A stretch of 64,000 bases of DNA, taken from contig MNCI01012642.1 of the NCBI GenBank assembly GCA_015680685.1, positions 600,800 to 664,799 of the forward strand. Direction: 5' to 3'. Positions within the stretch are counted from its first letter, which is position 1. Each line of letters opens with the position of its first letter. Under the pieces are notes generated by a model. The model saw nothing but the letters and a program-made list of their open reading frames with translations, did not search any database and was not told the DNA's origin. The translations under genes were made by a program, and so were the position numbers. The DNA is from Gnetum montanum. Taxonomy: Eukaryota; Streptophyta; Gnetopsida; Gnetales; Gnetaceae. Positions 12,249-24,109 of the stretch are shown here, piece by piece.

Positions 12249-12652
12249 TCAGTCACTGCTGAAACTCATAAATGCAGGCATTGCTGGATCGGGTAAGGAA
12301 AGGACAGAACTTGTAAGCATCAACAACACTGTTGACATAGGTGGTCTTAAGGATGGATCTGCTTGTGTGCATAAAAGCCCCACATGAATGCACCTCGTTA
12401 CTTGTTCATTTGAAATGCTTGATGTCATACTTTCATCAACAATGTCCTCGGCATTTTCTTGTTGAAAATATCTCCATGCCTAGAGAGTCAAAAATTTTGA
12501 AACAGAAGAGCTCCCTTGTCTCACAGTATTAATGAAATTTAAAGGATGAAACTTATTTGTAACATCAATGTATGAATGACAGGATGAACATTTTACCTTA
12601 CTTAGGATGGTTTGTCCACTGGATAAGTCAAAATCCGTGCTCTTTTTTCCAC

Positions 12653-12716
12653 TGATCATTTCCAAAATAAGAATACCAAAGCTATGATCATTTCCAAAAT
12701 AAGAATACCAAAGCTA
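12653..12716 (-). repeat. 32-bp tandem duplication in CRK1 exon 6
   Basis: Copies at 12653-12684 and 12685-12716 are identical. They encode the [12 protein letters not shown] segment of kinase subdomain IX. Since 32 is not a multiple of 3, the frame shifts and a stop follows directly. CRK2 has one copy. Confidence 0.9.
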
Positions 12717-15244
12717 TACACATCTGTCTTGGTTGATAAGTGACCTTGCATTGCATACTCTGGAGCCATGTATCCACTGATAAAAATATAAAAAAATATA
12801 TATTGGGTCATTGCATGCAAACTGAAATAGTTAAATCAGCATAGTTTTCTTTTACTTTTTTCAGTTCTTACTATGTGCCAGCAACTATGGTATGAATTCT
12901 TGTCTGATCCTCCGGGAAGAGCTTTGCTAATCCAAAATCTGCAATTTTGGGGTTAAATTTTTCATCCAGTAAAACGTTGGCTGCTTTTATATCTCGATGG
13001 ATGATTTTAAGCTTGGAATCTTCATGCAGATAGAGAAGGCCTTTGGCAACCCCAAGCATTATCTGAAAACGCTGTGGCCAGTCAAGAAGTGATTTCTTGT
13101 TTGAATCTGCTATTCAGACACATCCCAAACATTTTATAAATGAATAAAGAAAGGCTGGGTGTCACTCATGAAGTTTTGGAGGAAAATAAATACATAAGTA
13201 AAACTCACCGAACAGAATCTTGTCTATACTCCTATTGGGTAGATATTCATATACCAGCATTCTTTGAGAGCCATCTATACAACAACCTAAAAGGCTGACA
13301 AGATTCCTGTGTTGAATATTGGCCAGAAGCTTGATTTCATTCATAAACTCTTTTTGTCCTTGTGATTGTGTAGCTCTGGATGAAAGTTTCTTCACAGCTA
13401 TGTCTATTCCATTTGGGAGAGTTCCCTATGAGAAACAGTTAATTTTTAATGTATTGAAACTGCAACTCACACTAAAATTTTATTATATTCATAGACCATC
13501 TGGATCTATTGAACAGTAGAAATGTACTTGCCATAAGTTTTGAAAATATCATGAAGAAAATTACCAACTATTCTGGTAACATTTAAAATAAATCAACAAA
13601 ATTTGCAACTACCCTACTTATGTTTAATGTTTTTAAATACAAGATTATAAGAACATGTATTATTTCAAAGAGCATGGACATTTGCAAATCAATGTTATAA
13701 AACAAAGGTCAAGAAATTAACCTTGTACACTGCACCAAATCCTCCTTGCCCAAGTTTAAGATCATCATGGAAATCGTTAGTAGCATGCTTAAGAACTTGT
13801 GCAGTAAATATGACAGCATTCTCCTTCTTTATTATGATGTTATCCTCCTCAGGATTCAAAGCCTCTGTTTCATATAAAAATACAATTATAAATTTAACTT
13901 GTCTTGCTTCTTCCATTCTTCGTTGGAGGTGTAATTAAAAATTTGCAAAAGTCAAGGTTTCAACAGGACTAAAATGAGTTCATACCAACGCCTGCGGCTG
14001 GTTTCCCCTTTCTTTTAACCCAAACAAGCAGCACTCCTAGAAGTAGTATCAAAATAGATCCTCCAGTGACTCCTAGGATCACTGCTACCTTACTTTTAGA
14101 TCCATCTGCATATTCATATATCAGCCTAAATTCCAAGATAATTTTTTATTATTAAAGATTAATAGATAATCACGTGGCAAGGCAGAATTGTGTTCAGTGT
14201 AAGAGACATTTATCACTGATTTTAGAGAAATGAAACATCAAAAACAGCATAAAATTAGAAAAAAATTGCTTGGTAAAGAATACATGTTAGATTAAAGGGT
14301 AAGTTCTATAAAACTATAATCAGATTTATCATTTTTTATGGTATGAAATGCTAGGCACATGTATCTGTATGTTAAAATAGATGTTGGGTATACCTAGGAT
14401 AGATCAAATCAACATCCCTCTCAGTAAAGGAAGCTCAGGATAGCACTCATAGATAAGAAGATTGAAAAAAATTTATGTCAAATCATTTAATGCAAAGAGT
14501 GCAGAGAAAGCTCTTCGTATCAGAAGAGATGGCTTTATTAAACTTAAATTGAAGTAATATAGAAGTAAGCCAAAACATACATGTTTTGTATATAACAAAA
14601 TATATAAGATTTGGAGATTGATTTGATTTTGGTTCTTAATAAAACCTAATGGCATAAAAGAACTTGTATAGCTGATCCATGTGCTCCACGCAATTGGATA
14701 AGGCTAAACGATGATAATAATGTCAAATAAATTTTAAAAAATACAGAAAATAGGAGAAAAAGTTGAAATACCAGAAATTTTTTTTGAAATTCAAAGTTAA
14801 TCTTTGATGTGACTTCTGTTATTCACACCTGATCCTGAAGGAGGAGGAACAGTAGCATTATAAAAGTCGTACGATTCGTAGCGAGTGAGGCAACTTTCGG
14901 TGATGCTCTGGGCTCCTCGGCTGCCATTGAATTCAGTCAAGATCTGTTGCAGATTAGCATCCAAGCAGGATCTACAGTCATCAGTGGAAATATCTCTCCA
15001 GCACTGGACCATGCCGTAGACATTAAGTATGTCAGAAATTGCAGAGCCTGAGGCATATCTTGTGCTGAAAGATGAGACTGCCTCAACTGATAAATTGGTG
15101 AGAAGCTCCTTGACAACTTTCATGAATCTTGCAGTGTCTGAGACACCGTTAACATTACCTAGAGCCACTAGAGTGGTCTGGTCCAGATTTCCTATGAAAT
15201 CATTATGATCAAATCTCATAAAACATGTATCATTAGTCCAAATT

Positions 15245-15267
15245 GAGGCTCCGAGGCTCCGAGGCTC
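15245..15267 (-). repeat. 8-bp tandem duplication in CRK1 exon 1
   Basis: On the plus strand GAGGCTCC is repeated at 15245-15252 and 15253-15260, followed by GAGGCTC. Without one copy exon 1 is 796 bases and the splice phase equals that of CRK2. With it, the frame shifts between the two DUF26 domains. Confidence 0.9.
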
Positions 15268-15632
15268 TGCACACAAGTTCGTTGAATCTCTGTTCGAGCA
15301 CTCTTAGAACAACTGTAGCACTCAGCAGCAGTTTTGTCCCCTCTGCACTGAAGGAGGCCATAGACTGTGAAATTAGAATTCTGCCCAGTAACGGATATGT
15401 TGAACGCTGCATTCTGTGATGATGAATTTACCAGATTGTTCAGAACAGTTGCAATATTTGTGGCCAGCTGGCTGTTTGTGGTATAATTACTGCTACTGCA
15501 GTCAGGATTATTTGTTGCCTTGCAATTGCTCAAGAAAATAAAACAGAGCAGTGCACAGAGGCCGGTCTTTGAATTCCAATGCAGACAAACAGACTCCATT
15601 ATTGCTTCTTCTCTAAACAAGGGACTATCCAT

Positions 15633-15893
15633 GAGTAATTTAAAGGAAGTTGTGCTTGGGTAAACTACACAGATGGGATTCATGGGAATACTTGTTTGGT
15701 GATAAACAAATAAGATGGTCAACGGGAGTTGGTTTAAAATTTTGAAAATTCGCATGCTGCAATGAGTAATTTAAAGGAAGTTGTGTTTGGGTAAACTACA
15801 AAGATCGGATTCATGGGAATACTTGTTTGGTGATAAAACAAATAAGATGGTCAACGGGATTTGGCTTAGAATTTTGAAAATTCGCATCATACA
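15633..15893. repeat. 131-bp tandem duplication at the CRK1 5' end
   Basis: Two copies, 15633-15763 and 15764-15893, each start GAGTAATTTAAAGG and carry GGTCAACGGG. The latter is a W-box (TTGACC) on the gene's sense strand, at about 15717 and 15849. The duplication lies directly upstream of the CRK1 start codon, so it doubles part of the leader or proximal promoter. Confidence 0.85.
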
Positions 15894-15983
15894 ATGCAGT
15901 GTTTTTCTGATCTTCACCATTTTTGGATGTTACCATGATCATTCAGTAGGCATCAGACCAATTCTACAGGTTGAGATATAGCG

Positions 15984-17185
15984 GAATGAAGCAAATTGTG
16001 GGACATTCCACGCATCCAAACCTTTAGAGTATTGTTAGTGAGTTTACTGTAATTTAAGTTTCTCAAACCCATTTGAATGATTCAACATCGGGATATATAG
16101 GTAATTCAAAAGTGCTAGAAGTAGTCTGCCGAAGCCAAATAATATTCAATGTCAACCAGACGTGAGGTGGGGTAGGGATGGTGGCATTTGCTGTAGGGAT
16201 GGTGGCATTTGCTGCCTTATTTTAGTTATTTATGAAAAATAAATGACTTGGTCAATCTCCCATAAGTATGCACAGATGCAATCAACCAATAGTTACAGGA
16301 AATGAAGCAAATTGTAATATATTTCACACTATTCAAACCTTCAGAGTTGAAACAACAATAAACTATTGTTAGTGAGTTTACTGTAATTTAAGTTTCTCAA
16401 CCCCATTTGAATGATTCAACATCGGGATATATAAGTAATTCAAAAGTGCTTTAAGTAGTCTGCCCATGTCAAATAATATCAAATGTAAAACAGATGTCAG
16501 GTGGGGTAGAGATGCTGGCATTTGCTGCCTTACTTTAGTTATTTATGAAAAATAAATGACTTGGTCAATCTCCCATAAGCATGCCCAAATGCAATCAACC
16601 AATAGTTATCCGAAATGAAGCAAATTGTGATATATTTCACACCATTCAAACCTTCAGAGTTGAAACAACAATAAACTATTGTTAGTGAGTTTACTGTAAT
16701 TTAAGTTTCTCAAACCCATTTGAATGATTCAACATCGGGATGTATTCATAATTCAAAAGTATTTAAAGTAGTCTGCCCATGCCAAATAATATCAAATGTA
16801 AAGCAAATGTCACGTGGGGTAGGGATGCTCATATTTGCTGCCTTATTTTAGTTATTTATGAAAAATAAATGACTTGGTCAATCCCCCATAAGCATGCACA
16901 AATGCAATCAACCGATAGTTACCAGAAATGAAGCAAATTGTGATATATTTCACACCATTCAAACTTTCAGAGTTGAAACAACAATAGACTATTGTTAGTG
17001 ATTTTACTGTAATTCAAGTTTCTTAATCACACTTGAACACTTCAACATCTGAAAAATAGTGCTTAAAGTAGTCCACCCATGCCAAATATACATCAGGTGG
17101 GGCAAGGATGATGACATTTGCTGCGTTACTTTTAATTATTTATAAAAAGTAAATGACTTCGCCAATCTCTCATAAGCATGCACAG
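15984..17185. repeat. Four-copy ~313-bp tandem repeat upstream of CRK1
   Basis: Units begin at 15984, 16299, 16612 and 16925, each with GAA(A)TGAAGCAAATTGT. Three units contain GGTCAATC, a W-box core on the opposite strand (16250, 16563, 16876); the fourth, most diverged unit has lost it. The corresponding sequence upstream of CRK2 (about 24190-24470) is a single copy, so the array expanded after the genes duplicated. Unit 1 also contains an internal 23-bp duplication at about 16175-16222. Confidence 0.9.
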
Positions 17186-18575
17186 TTGCAGTCTTGAATA
17201 AAGCCCTAAATTACAATTAATAGTTACTATGTCAAATTTTAAAATTTAAAATAAAATATAATAAAAATAAACTATGCAAATTATGAGAGAGAATATTAAA
17301 AAACAAAAATGGGATTCCACATCTTAGGTCAAACTAGGGTGTATAATGAAGCATTTTCACATTATTTATACATAATTTGGAAGATGGTGAAAAGATCAAT
17401 GAAGCTACAATGAAATGATCATTGATAACATCAAAAGACTGGGTAGTGAAGGAATGATTGTTGTTACAAAGTAGTATTAGAACTTGCTGAAATATCACAA
17501 CATCAGCATGCAAAAACGCAAATCCTCATAGCAACAAAAATGGTTAGTCCCAACCATGACCATTGCAAAAACATATAGCATCAACACCCACTCCTTTATG
17601 GTTAGCCTAGAGAATGATCACAACAATAGAAGTAACAAAGAAATTGAACATAAAAAAACCTCCTTGGATATAATGAAAATAAACTATGCAAATTATGAGA
17701 GAAAAGACTAAAGAACAAAAATGGTATTTCACATTATAGGCCAAACCAAAGCATATAATGAGGCACTTTTACATTAGCCTCATAATCCAATTTATACATA
17801 ATTTGTTTCCATCTTTCCAATTTATACATAATTTGTTTCCATCTTTGACATAAAATACATAAAAATTGCTAACACCATATCTGGGAAACTATGGATTGGT
17901 GAGAAAGGTGAGGAAAGATATTTCTAAATAAATCTCTAACAACTAGAAATGAGAAACTTGAAACCATATGGTAACGAAAAGAAACTTGAATAAATAGGTC
18001 CAATCTCTTCAGACTCATGATCATGGCAAATTTTATAGGTCCTATTATTATCCTCTAAATATCCTTTTCACAAACCAAATTACAAATCTTAATAAGGCTC
18101 AATGGTTAAAACATTAGTAAATTAAACTTAGGTTCCATGCTCAATTCTTGCAACTTTGTTGAATTTTTTTTTGAAAACTTTTTAAGTGGACTTCTTCACA
18201 GATAAATCATAAATCTTGAAATTTCTTTTTTTAATGCTGAAAGTAATCTCCAAATTTTTTCCAATGCAATGCAATACTGAAAATCTTGAAATTTTCTTAA
18301 TTATGTAGTGAAGATCATTTTGAAATTCTTTAGTGAAGATTTCAAAATAAAACAGAGATTTCAAAACTTTTTGGCTAACTGAATTTTAAATTTATTTCAA
18401 AAAATATTCTTTAAATCTTAATAAAAAAAAGAGTTCTCAAAATATTGTTTAAAGCTTCTAATCATATACACATGGATAAAAATGATTTATAAGTTGCAGG
18501 TGCCTATGTTTATTTTTTCTAGCACAGCACATGCTTTCAAATTAAGAATGATTTCAAGTAACTTAGGCAGAGACA
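17186..18575. other. Upstream intergenic region with direct repeats
   Basis: No gene is seen. Two related blocks of about 110 bases (about 17262-17385 and 17673-17800) share AACTATGCAAATTATGAGAG. A 31-base phrase with CAATTTATACATAATTTG is tandemly doubled near 17786-17847. The remainder is AT-rich. Confidence 0.5.
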
Positions 18576-18679
18576 ACAATGAGGTAGCCAATAAAGAATT
18601 AACAAAGATCTGACGTGCTCTCTCTTTACAATGAGGTAGCCAGTAAAGAATTAACAAAGATCTGACATGCTCTCTCTTT
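18576..18679. repeat. 52-bp tandem duplication
   Basis: Two copies start ACAATGAGGTAGCCA at 18576 and 18628 and differ at only two positions, so the duplication is recent. Confidence 0.85.
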
Positions 18680-18763
18680 ACCTTGCATAAGAAAAACTAG
18701 ATATATAATATAAATTTATTAAAATATAAAATTTTATTAAAAATTATCAAAGAAAGGTCATTA

Positions 18764-18813
18764 GTGTAAATATCTTGGGGGAAGTGTTGTGTAAATATCT
18801 TGGGGGAAGTGTT
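18764..18813. repeat. 25-bp tandem duplication
   Basis: GTGTAAATATCTTGGGGGAA plus five more bases is perfectly doubled. Confidence 0.85.
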
Positions 18814-20984
18814 GAAATGGCTGCATCAAAGTTTTGTAGCATAATTATGTAGGCCACAGAAGGTTTCTATAGCTTATGCATTTAATGCCTTGAAAATGAA
18901 GGATAGAAGATGTGATGTTCAAATAAAAAGGAGGGTAGCTGTGGAAGCTGAAATAATTGAAACACTGGTAGTAGAATCTATGGTACTGGAGAACATAATC
19001 TCATTACATCTAGATTACAAGACTTCAAAGTTTCAATGAAGAATTTTAACGCTAACTTGAAATAATTGAAAATTTATAAGTCAACATTGTCCAGTTGAAT
19101 GCATTACTTAAAAATTTCAATCAAAAATTTTACCAATAAGCATATACCTCAATAAGCATATACCTCGTTATTTGTGATATTCAAATCAAGGATGCCCATT
19201 ATTCAAATAAAAGATGCCGATTAAATAGAAGATCGTATCAGTTATCAAGAAACTGATGAAAGAACCGTCCAGGTTTAATTTTATTCATGTTACGCACAGG
19301 ACACGTGGAAAAGACAGGCCACACATTTACCCCATAAAGAAGGAAAAGACAAAATATTCATGCAATCGGTAAGGAATGAAAAATCCATTTTGAAACAGCG
19401 TTTCTGATGTGTTTCTGCTTTTGGAACGGGGAACGTGAAAATTTTTGAATACGTTTCTGGTCACTATGCAACCAAATGAACCAATCTAACTAGAATCAAA
19501 TATCATAAGGATGGTTTTAAAGTAAATTAAGCCGTAAACGAGTGTACCCAGTTGACAAATCAACTAGATTCAATCTTCTTGTATTTGTTTTATTGCAGAA
19601 TTGAAATTTAAATACGACTGGAGAATGGGCAGGTAGCTTTAGTTTGTCAATGCACCCAGCGCAGAAAGATAATTCTGTCTCAATGTTTTTTTCTCATTCA
19701 TCAACTAACATTTGGTTATAAGGTTCAGAGCAGGGTTACGCAGTGAAGTGTCCCTGCAGAAAATTTTTCATTTAGGACGTCATGGGGATTGGGATATGTC
19801 CCAAAAAGTCTAATGACACAGGTAGGAAGTGGTGCATATTATAATATTTAAAAATACATTTTATACCTTCCTTAAATCTACTTTCATTTTTTCAAAATGT
19901 TTTGAAAATATTTAGCAATCAAAATTGTAGTAAAATCTTCCAGAATATCTTACAGATCACAATCTGGAATAAGTATATCCATAATCTAAAGTGCTTCTGA
20001 GCATAATCTACTCTAAATAAAACTATTACTCATCACGTCTCGATTGGATCTCCATAGTGTTCCTAAAATTCCATCCCATCCCCAAATGCGTTTGAGGACT
20101 CGTCACCAGGTCGCTGGATCCTGGGTACCAGTGAAACACTGATTTAAAGTTTTTCTTTAAAAAAATATTTTGATTTTAACCATTACCAATTCGTCACCTC
20201 AATTGTAGCTTGATGGTGAATTTGTTGGTTTTTGTCCATCAATAGTTTGATTTTGAGCTAAAAATGAAGCAATGTTATACCTATGCCTGGGTGATACAGT
20301 CTCGTTCGGCATAGCTCATACATTAAGCACTTTTTGATGATCTCTTTTGAGCACTTTGGATTCAATTGTCCTAAATGTAGCAGCAGCACCTGAACCAAGA
20401 GTTTGATTTCTTTGAGGCAAGGTAGATCATGACCTTGATTTCTGTTTATTTCTTATTTCTTGGGATATAGTTTCTAAAGTGATGTTTTTTAGTGGAGACT
20501 TAGCTATATTTTTTTAATTTTTCAGAGCTAGTTTGCAGATCAGAAAAACAGTACTAAAGTCCTGCAATACAAAGAAGCGTAAGTTTTAAAGAGATACAAA
20601 ATTAGATTTAACTGAATAGTGGTAAAGAAATATAACTCGTTACCTTTAGAGCAATGTCAAGGCGAATGCAATGGTTCCTATGATATATTTCAAGCAATAT
20701 ATTACCTTTGTTATAAGTATTCTTATTTTTTAAAATATACCACTGTGATGAAATAAGAGCAGCTGCTAAAATTCGTAGAGATACGAGGCATCAAGAAGTA
20801 GGTTGCATCTGTAAATAGGGAATAATTTAACAAGGGATCTTGGTAATGTTAAGTCATTCCTCGAAGTAATGAACAGCCTATAGTTTGCACCGTAAAAAAA
20901 TAAGGTGGCTTACGAAACTTTGTTTAATTTATCGCTACCACAACGCATCTAATATGTTGTGATTTAAGTAATATGTTGTGAAGG
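18814..20984. other. Intergenic between CRK1 and CRK2
   Basis: No gene is visible. About 19490-20290 is homologous to the distal upstream region of CRK2 (about 24490-24900); both contain AACTAGATTCAATCTTCTTG. This shows that the duplicated unit included several kb of 5' flank. The lower part near 20400-20980 is the 3' flank of CRK2. Confidence 0.5.
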
Positions 20985-21056
20985 AGGCTTGAACTTGGAG
21001 TCTGAGAAATCAATTGAGTTACCATTGAGCTCCAACGCCATTCCCCTTTTGGCTTT
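20985..21056 (-). repeat. tRNA-like SINE head in the CRK2 3' flank
   Basis: On the minus strand, GGAGCTCAATGGTA resembles a Pol III A box and AAGTTCAAGCC a B box (GGTTCRANNCC), about 30 bases apart. That is the pattern of a tRNA-derived SINE. It cannot be an intact tRNA because it is too short. A second copy is at 51243-51312 in the duplicated flank. Confidence 0.45.
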
Positions 21057-21346
21057 GTAAGAGTCATGAAATAATGTCACTAATTTTTAAATTTTAGACA
21101 TTGTTATAGCGAGTTGCAAACCCGCCATTGTTCCATCTAAATATTCTCTTCAAAATTGTTGTAGCCATTTAAAGCAAAATTTGTATTTTAAAACTAAATG
21201 AAGTACCTTCCTGCCTGAAAGCCATACACCACTCTAATTTCTTCGGTAAACATTAAAACATAAAAAAAGCAGGATCAATATTGTCTTACACAAGTATATG
21301 GAATTTGATAACCTCCCGCTAAATCATGTTATCAAATATCAACTAT
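21057..21346. other. CRK2 3' flank
   Basis: This probably includes the 3' UTR of CRK2. It has a close copy at about 51310-51585. No further features are seen. Confidence 0.5.
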
Positions 21347-24109
21347 CTAGCATACATAATGATTATTAGTAGTAGAATCATCATTGTTGTTGAAACTCAT
21401 AAATGCAGGCAATGCTGGTTTTGGTAGAGTGAGCGAAGCACTTGACAGCATTAATATCACTGTTGACATGGGTGGTCTCAGTGATGAATCTGCTTGTGTG
21501 CATAAAAGTCCAACATGAAGGCATCTAATTACTTGATAAGGTACACAGCTGGATCTCATGGTTCCATCTACTATGTCAATAACATTCCCTTGTTGAAAAA
21601 GTCTCCATGTCTGTAAAATGGAAAATTTTGTTTTTGGAAACTCAAGTTTAAGGCACATCACTCCCTTAAAATAAAGAAAGAAAAACTTTGTATAAGGTCG
21701 ATATTAAAAAAGGTTAACATATGTACCTCTACTAAAACACTTTGTCCTCCATTGGATAGGTCAAAATCTCCATTCTTCCTTCCACTAACAATTTCTAATA
21801 TAAGAACACCAAAACTGTAAACATCTGCCTTGATAGATAATTGACCTTGCATGGCATACTCCGGTGCCATGTATCCACTGATTAAAATAATGTGTCAATT
21901 CAAAGAAAGAGACAACAGCTTACTTAAAAAAGAACCTTTTGTTTGTATAAATTGAAATACTATAATTCTTACTAGGTGCCAGCAACTCTGGTGTGAATTT
22001 TAGTTTCATCTTCCGGAAAGAGCTTTGCTAAGCCAAAATCTGCAATTTTCGGGTTGAATTTGTTGTCGAGTAAAATATTTGCTGCCTTGATATCCCTATG
22101 AATGATTTTGAGCTTAGAGTCTTCGTGCAAATATAGAAGGCCTTTAGCAACACCAACGATTATTTGAAAACGCTGGGGCCAGTCAAGACAATTTTTCTTG
22201 GTTGAATCTGTTATAAATAACCGACAAAACATCACACAAAAGAGGTCATAATAACATGCCACATGAATATGACAAATTGCAAGCTATCCTTACCAAAGAT
22301 AATTTTGTCCAGACTTCGGTTGGACAGATATTCATAAACAAGGAACCTCTGGGCTCCATCCACGCAACAACCCAAAAGACATACAAGATTTCTATGTTGA
22401 ATCTTGATCAGAAGCTTGATTTCATTCGTAAATTCCTGCTTGCCTTGAGAAGATCTAAATGAAAGTTTCTTCACTGCTATTTCTCTTCCATCTGGTAGAG
22501 TTCCCTGTTAAAAACAGTAATATCAGTAGCTACAATGGAATTTCTTCTTGCAAATTAATTATCAATAAGAAAATTTGGGTACTCCACCTTGTATACTGTA
22601 CCAAATCCCCCTTCACCAAGCTTGAGATCATCGTGAAAATCATTTGTGGCAATTTTGAGCATTGCTGCAGTAAAGATTATATGATCTTCATCATCTGCTA
22701 TAGCATCATCTTCGATCCTCATTTAAGCCAGAGATATCATCAGGATTTTGCCAAAGCCAATTGTTAACAACCAAAACAATATATTTCATAGTTCATATTT
22801 ATTATACCTATTCTGGGTCTTTTCCTTCTCAACCAAATTACAAACCCGATCAAAATAAGCAACAAAACGGTGCCTCCAGTGGCTCCTAAGATTACTGCTA
22901 CATGTTTGCTATTGTTGGATTCCCCTGCATATCAATAATTCATAATGGTAAATTCATCTACATCATTATCCTATCTTCATCTAGAGTGCAACATTAAAAT
23001 ACTTTATATCACCAGACTACAATATAAAAATATTACTATGACATCACTCTTATTGGTAGATCCTTTGCTTAACAGTGTTAATGAACTTACCATAAAAATT
23101 ACAACATCATAATGTCCCTGTAACTTTTTCCAAGGCTTGCAATCATGAGTCATGCCTCGTGACCTCTACACCTTAGAATTTTCACTAAATCTTGAACTAC
23201 ACATGAATATGATCTAAAGGTGTATAAATAATTAAATATATTACAAAATATGCAACTGGTCGGAAAGCTCCTACCTGAAGCCGCTGAAGGGGCAGGGGCA
23301 GGGACAGTGGGAGGAGAAGGATTAATTGCAGGGGATTCAAAAAACGACTGGACTTCGTACTCAGCAAGGCAGCTTCTGGTAACACTTATGGCTCCTTTAC
23401 GGCCATTGGAAAAGTTCAGCATGTACTTAAGATTTGAGTCCAAGCAATTCTTACAGTCATCCATGGAAATGTCTTGCCAGCACTGAACCAGCCCATAAAT
23501 GGAAAGAGTGCCACCTGAGGTAGAATTTGCAGCATACCGGGTTGCCGGAGAAGATCCTGCTTCTATACTCAAATTTGTAAGCAGATTCTTCTTGGCAGCG
23601 TCAAAACTATCTGGATCTGATACAGTATCAATATTATACAAGGCTACAAGACTGTACTGGTCATTCGTGCCCGTGAAATTATACGTCTCAAATCGCATGA
23701 AACAGGTGTTGTTCCAAATTGAAGCCCCCAACTTTCGGCCACAGATTTGCTGGATATTTTTCCTGGCGTCCCGAGAACAACTGAAGCACTGAGCAGCAGT
23801 CTGGTCTCCTCTGCACTGGAATAGCCCATAGACTGTGTTGTTTCCCTCCCCAGCCACGGAGATGTTGAACGCTGCAGGTTGTGAAGATGCATTCACCAAA
23901 TTATTCAGAACATTCACTACATTTGTGGCAACCTTGCTACCCTCTGTATAATTATTGGCATTGCAAACAGGATTTGCAGAACTGCAACTGACCCAGAAGA
24001 TTAGAAAAGTAATGCAACATAGCAGTGCACATAAGCCATTCTTGGAATTACGACCCATACAAACAGACTCCATAGTTGCTTCGACGCTGAACAATGGGCT
24101 ATTATTCAT
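21347..24109 (-). CDS. CRK2: intact cysteine-rich receptor-like protein kinase
   Basis: This predicted plasma-membrane receptor kinase belongs to the DUF26 family, implicated in plant immune, redox and stress signalling; its ligand is unknown. Seven exons: 23275-24109, 22808-22924, 22588-22709, 22294-22504, 21973-22207, 21727-21877, 21347-21610. Together they give 1935 bases, 644 codons plus stop, with consistent phases and GT-AG borders. Residues 1 to about 45 form a signal peptide (an alternative Met is at 13). DUF26 motifs are C99-x8-C108-x2-C111 and C210-x8-C219-x2-C222. A Pro/Ser-rich hinge lies at about 259-278, and the membrane helix at about 287-309 is followed by WLRRKRP. The kinase has a Gly loop G349-E-G-G-F-G354, ATP Lys370, HRD 465-467, DFG 485-487 and [11 protein letters not shown]. 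Length and exon number match the family. The exon 3 acceptor (after 22709) is the least certain border. The gene lies head to tail with CRK1. Confidence 0.87.

Larger units (their letters stand above)
12249..15632 (-). pseudogene. CRK1: cysteine-rich receptor-like kinase with two frameshifting duplications
   Basis: This is a DUF26 receptor-like kinase: an extracellular Cys-rich ectodomain, one membrane span and a cytoplasmic Ser/Thr kinase. All seven exons can be placed: 14829-15632, 13986-14105, 13722-13864, 13209-13425, 12872-13106, 12597-12776, 12249-12479. All have GT-AG borders, with phases matching CRK2. Exon 1 has a signal peptide and two C-x8-C-x2-C DUF26 motifs (QCRGDKTAAECYSC, QCWRDISTDDCRSC). 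Exon 2 is the membrane helix. Exons 3-7 show [29 protein letters not shown] and GYMAPEYA. Two lesions break it: an 8-bp tandem duplication in exon 1 (15245-15260) and a 32-bp one in exon 6 (12653-12716). Removing either alone leaves the other, so it is very likely a pseudogene, unless these are assembly errors. The start Met at 15632 is matched by position in CRK2; a second in-frame Met is at 15599. Confidence 0.85.

Noticed and set aside
15781-15981. 66-codon plus-strand frame upstream of CRK1
   Set aside because: It lies in the 131-bp duplicated leader and has no homology; the copy 131 bases away does not keep it open.
20985-21056. A genuine tRNA gene
   Set aside because: Too short to fold a cloverleaf and the acceptor arms do not pair; fits a SINE head.
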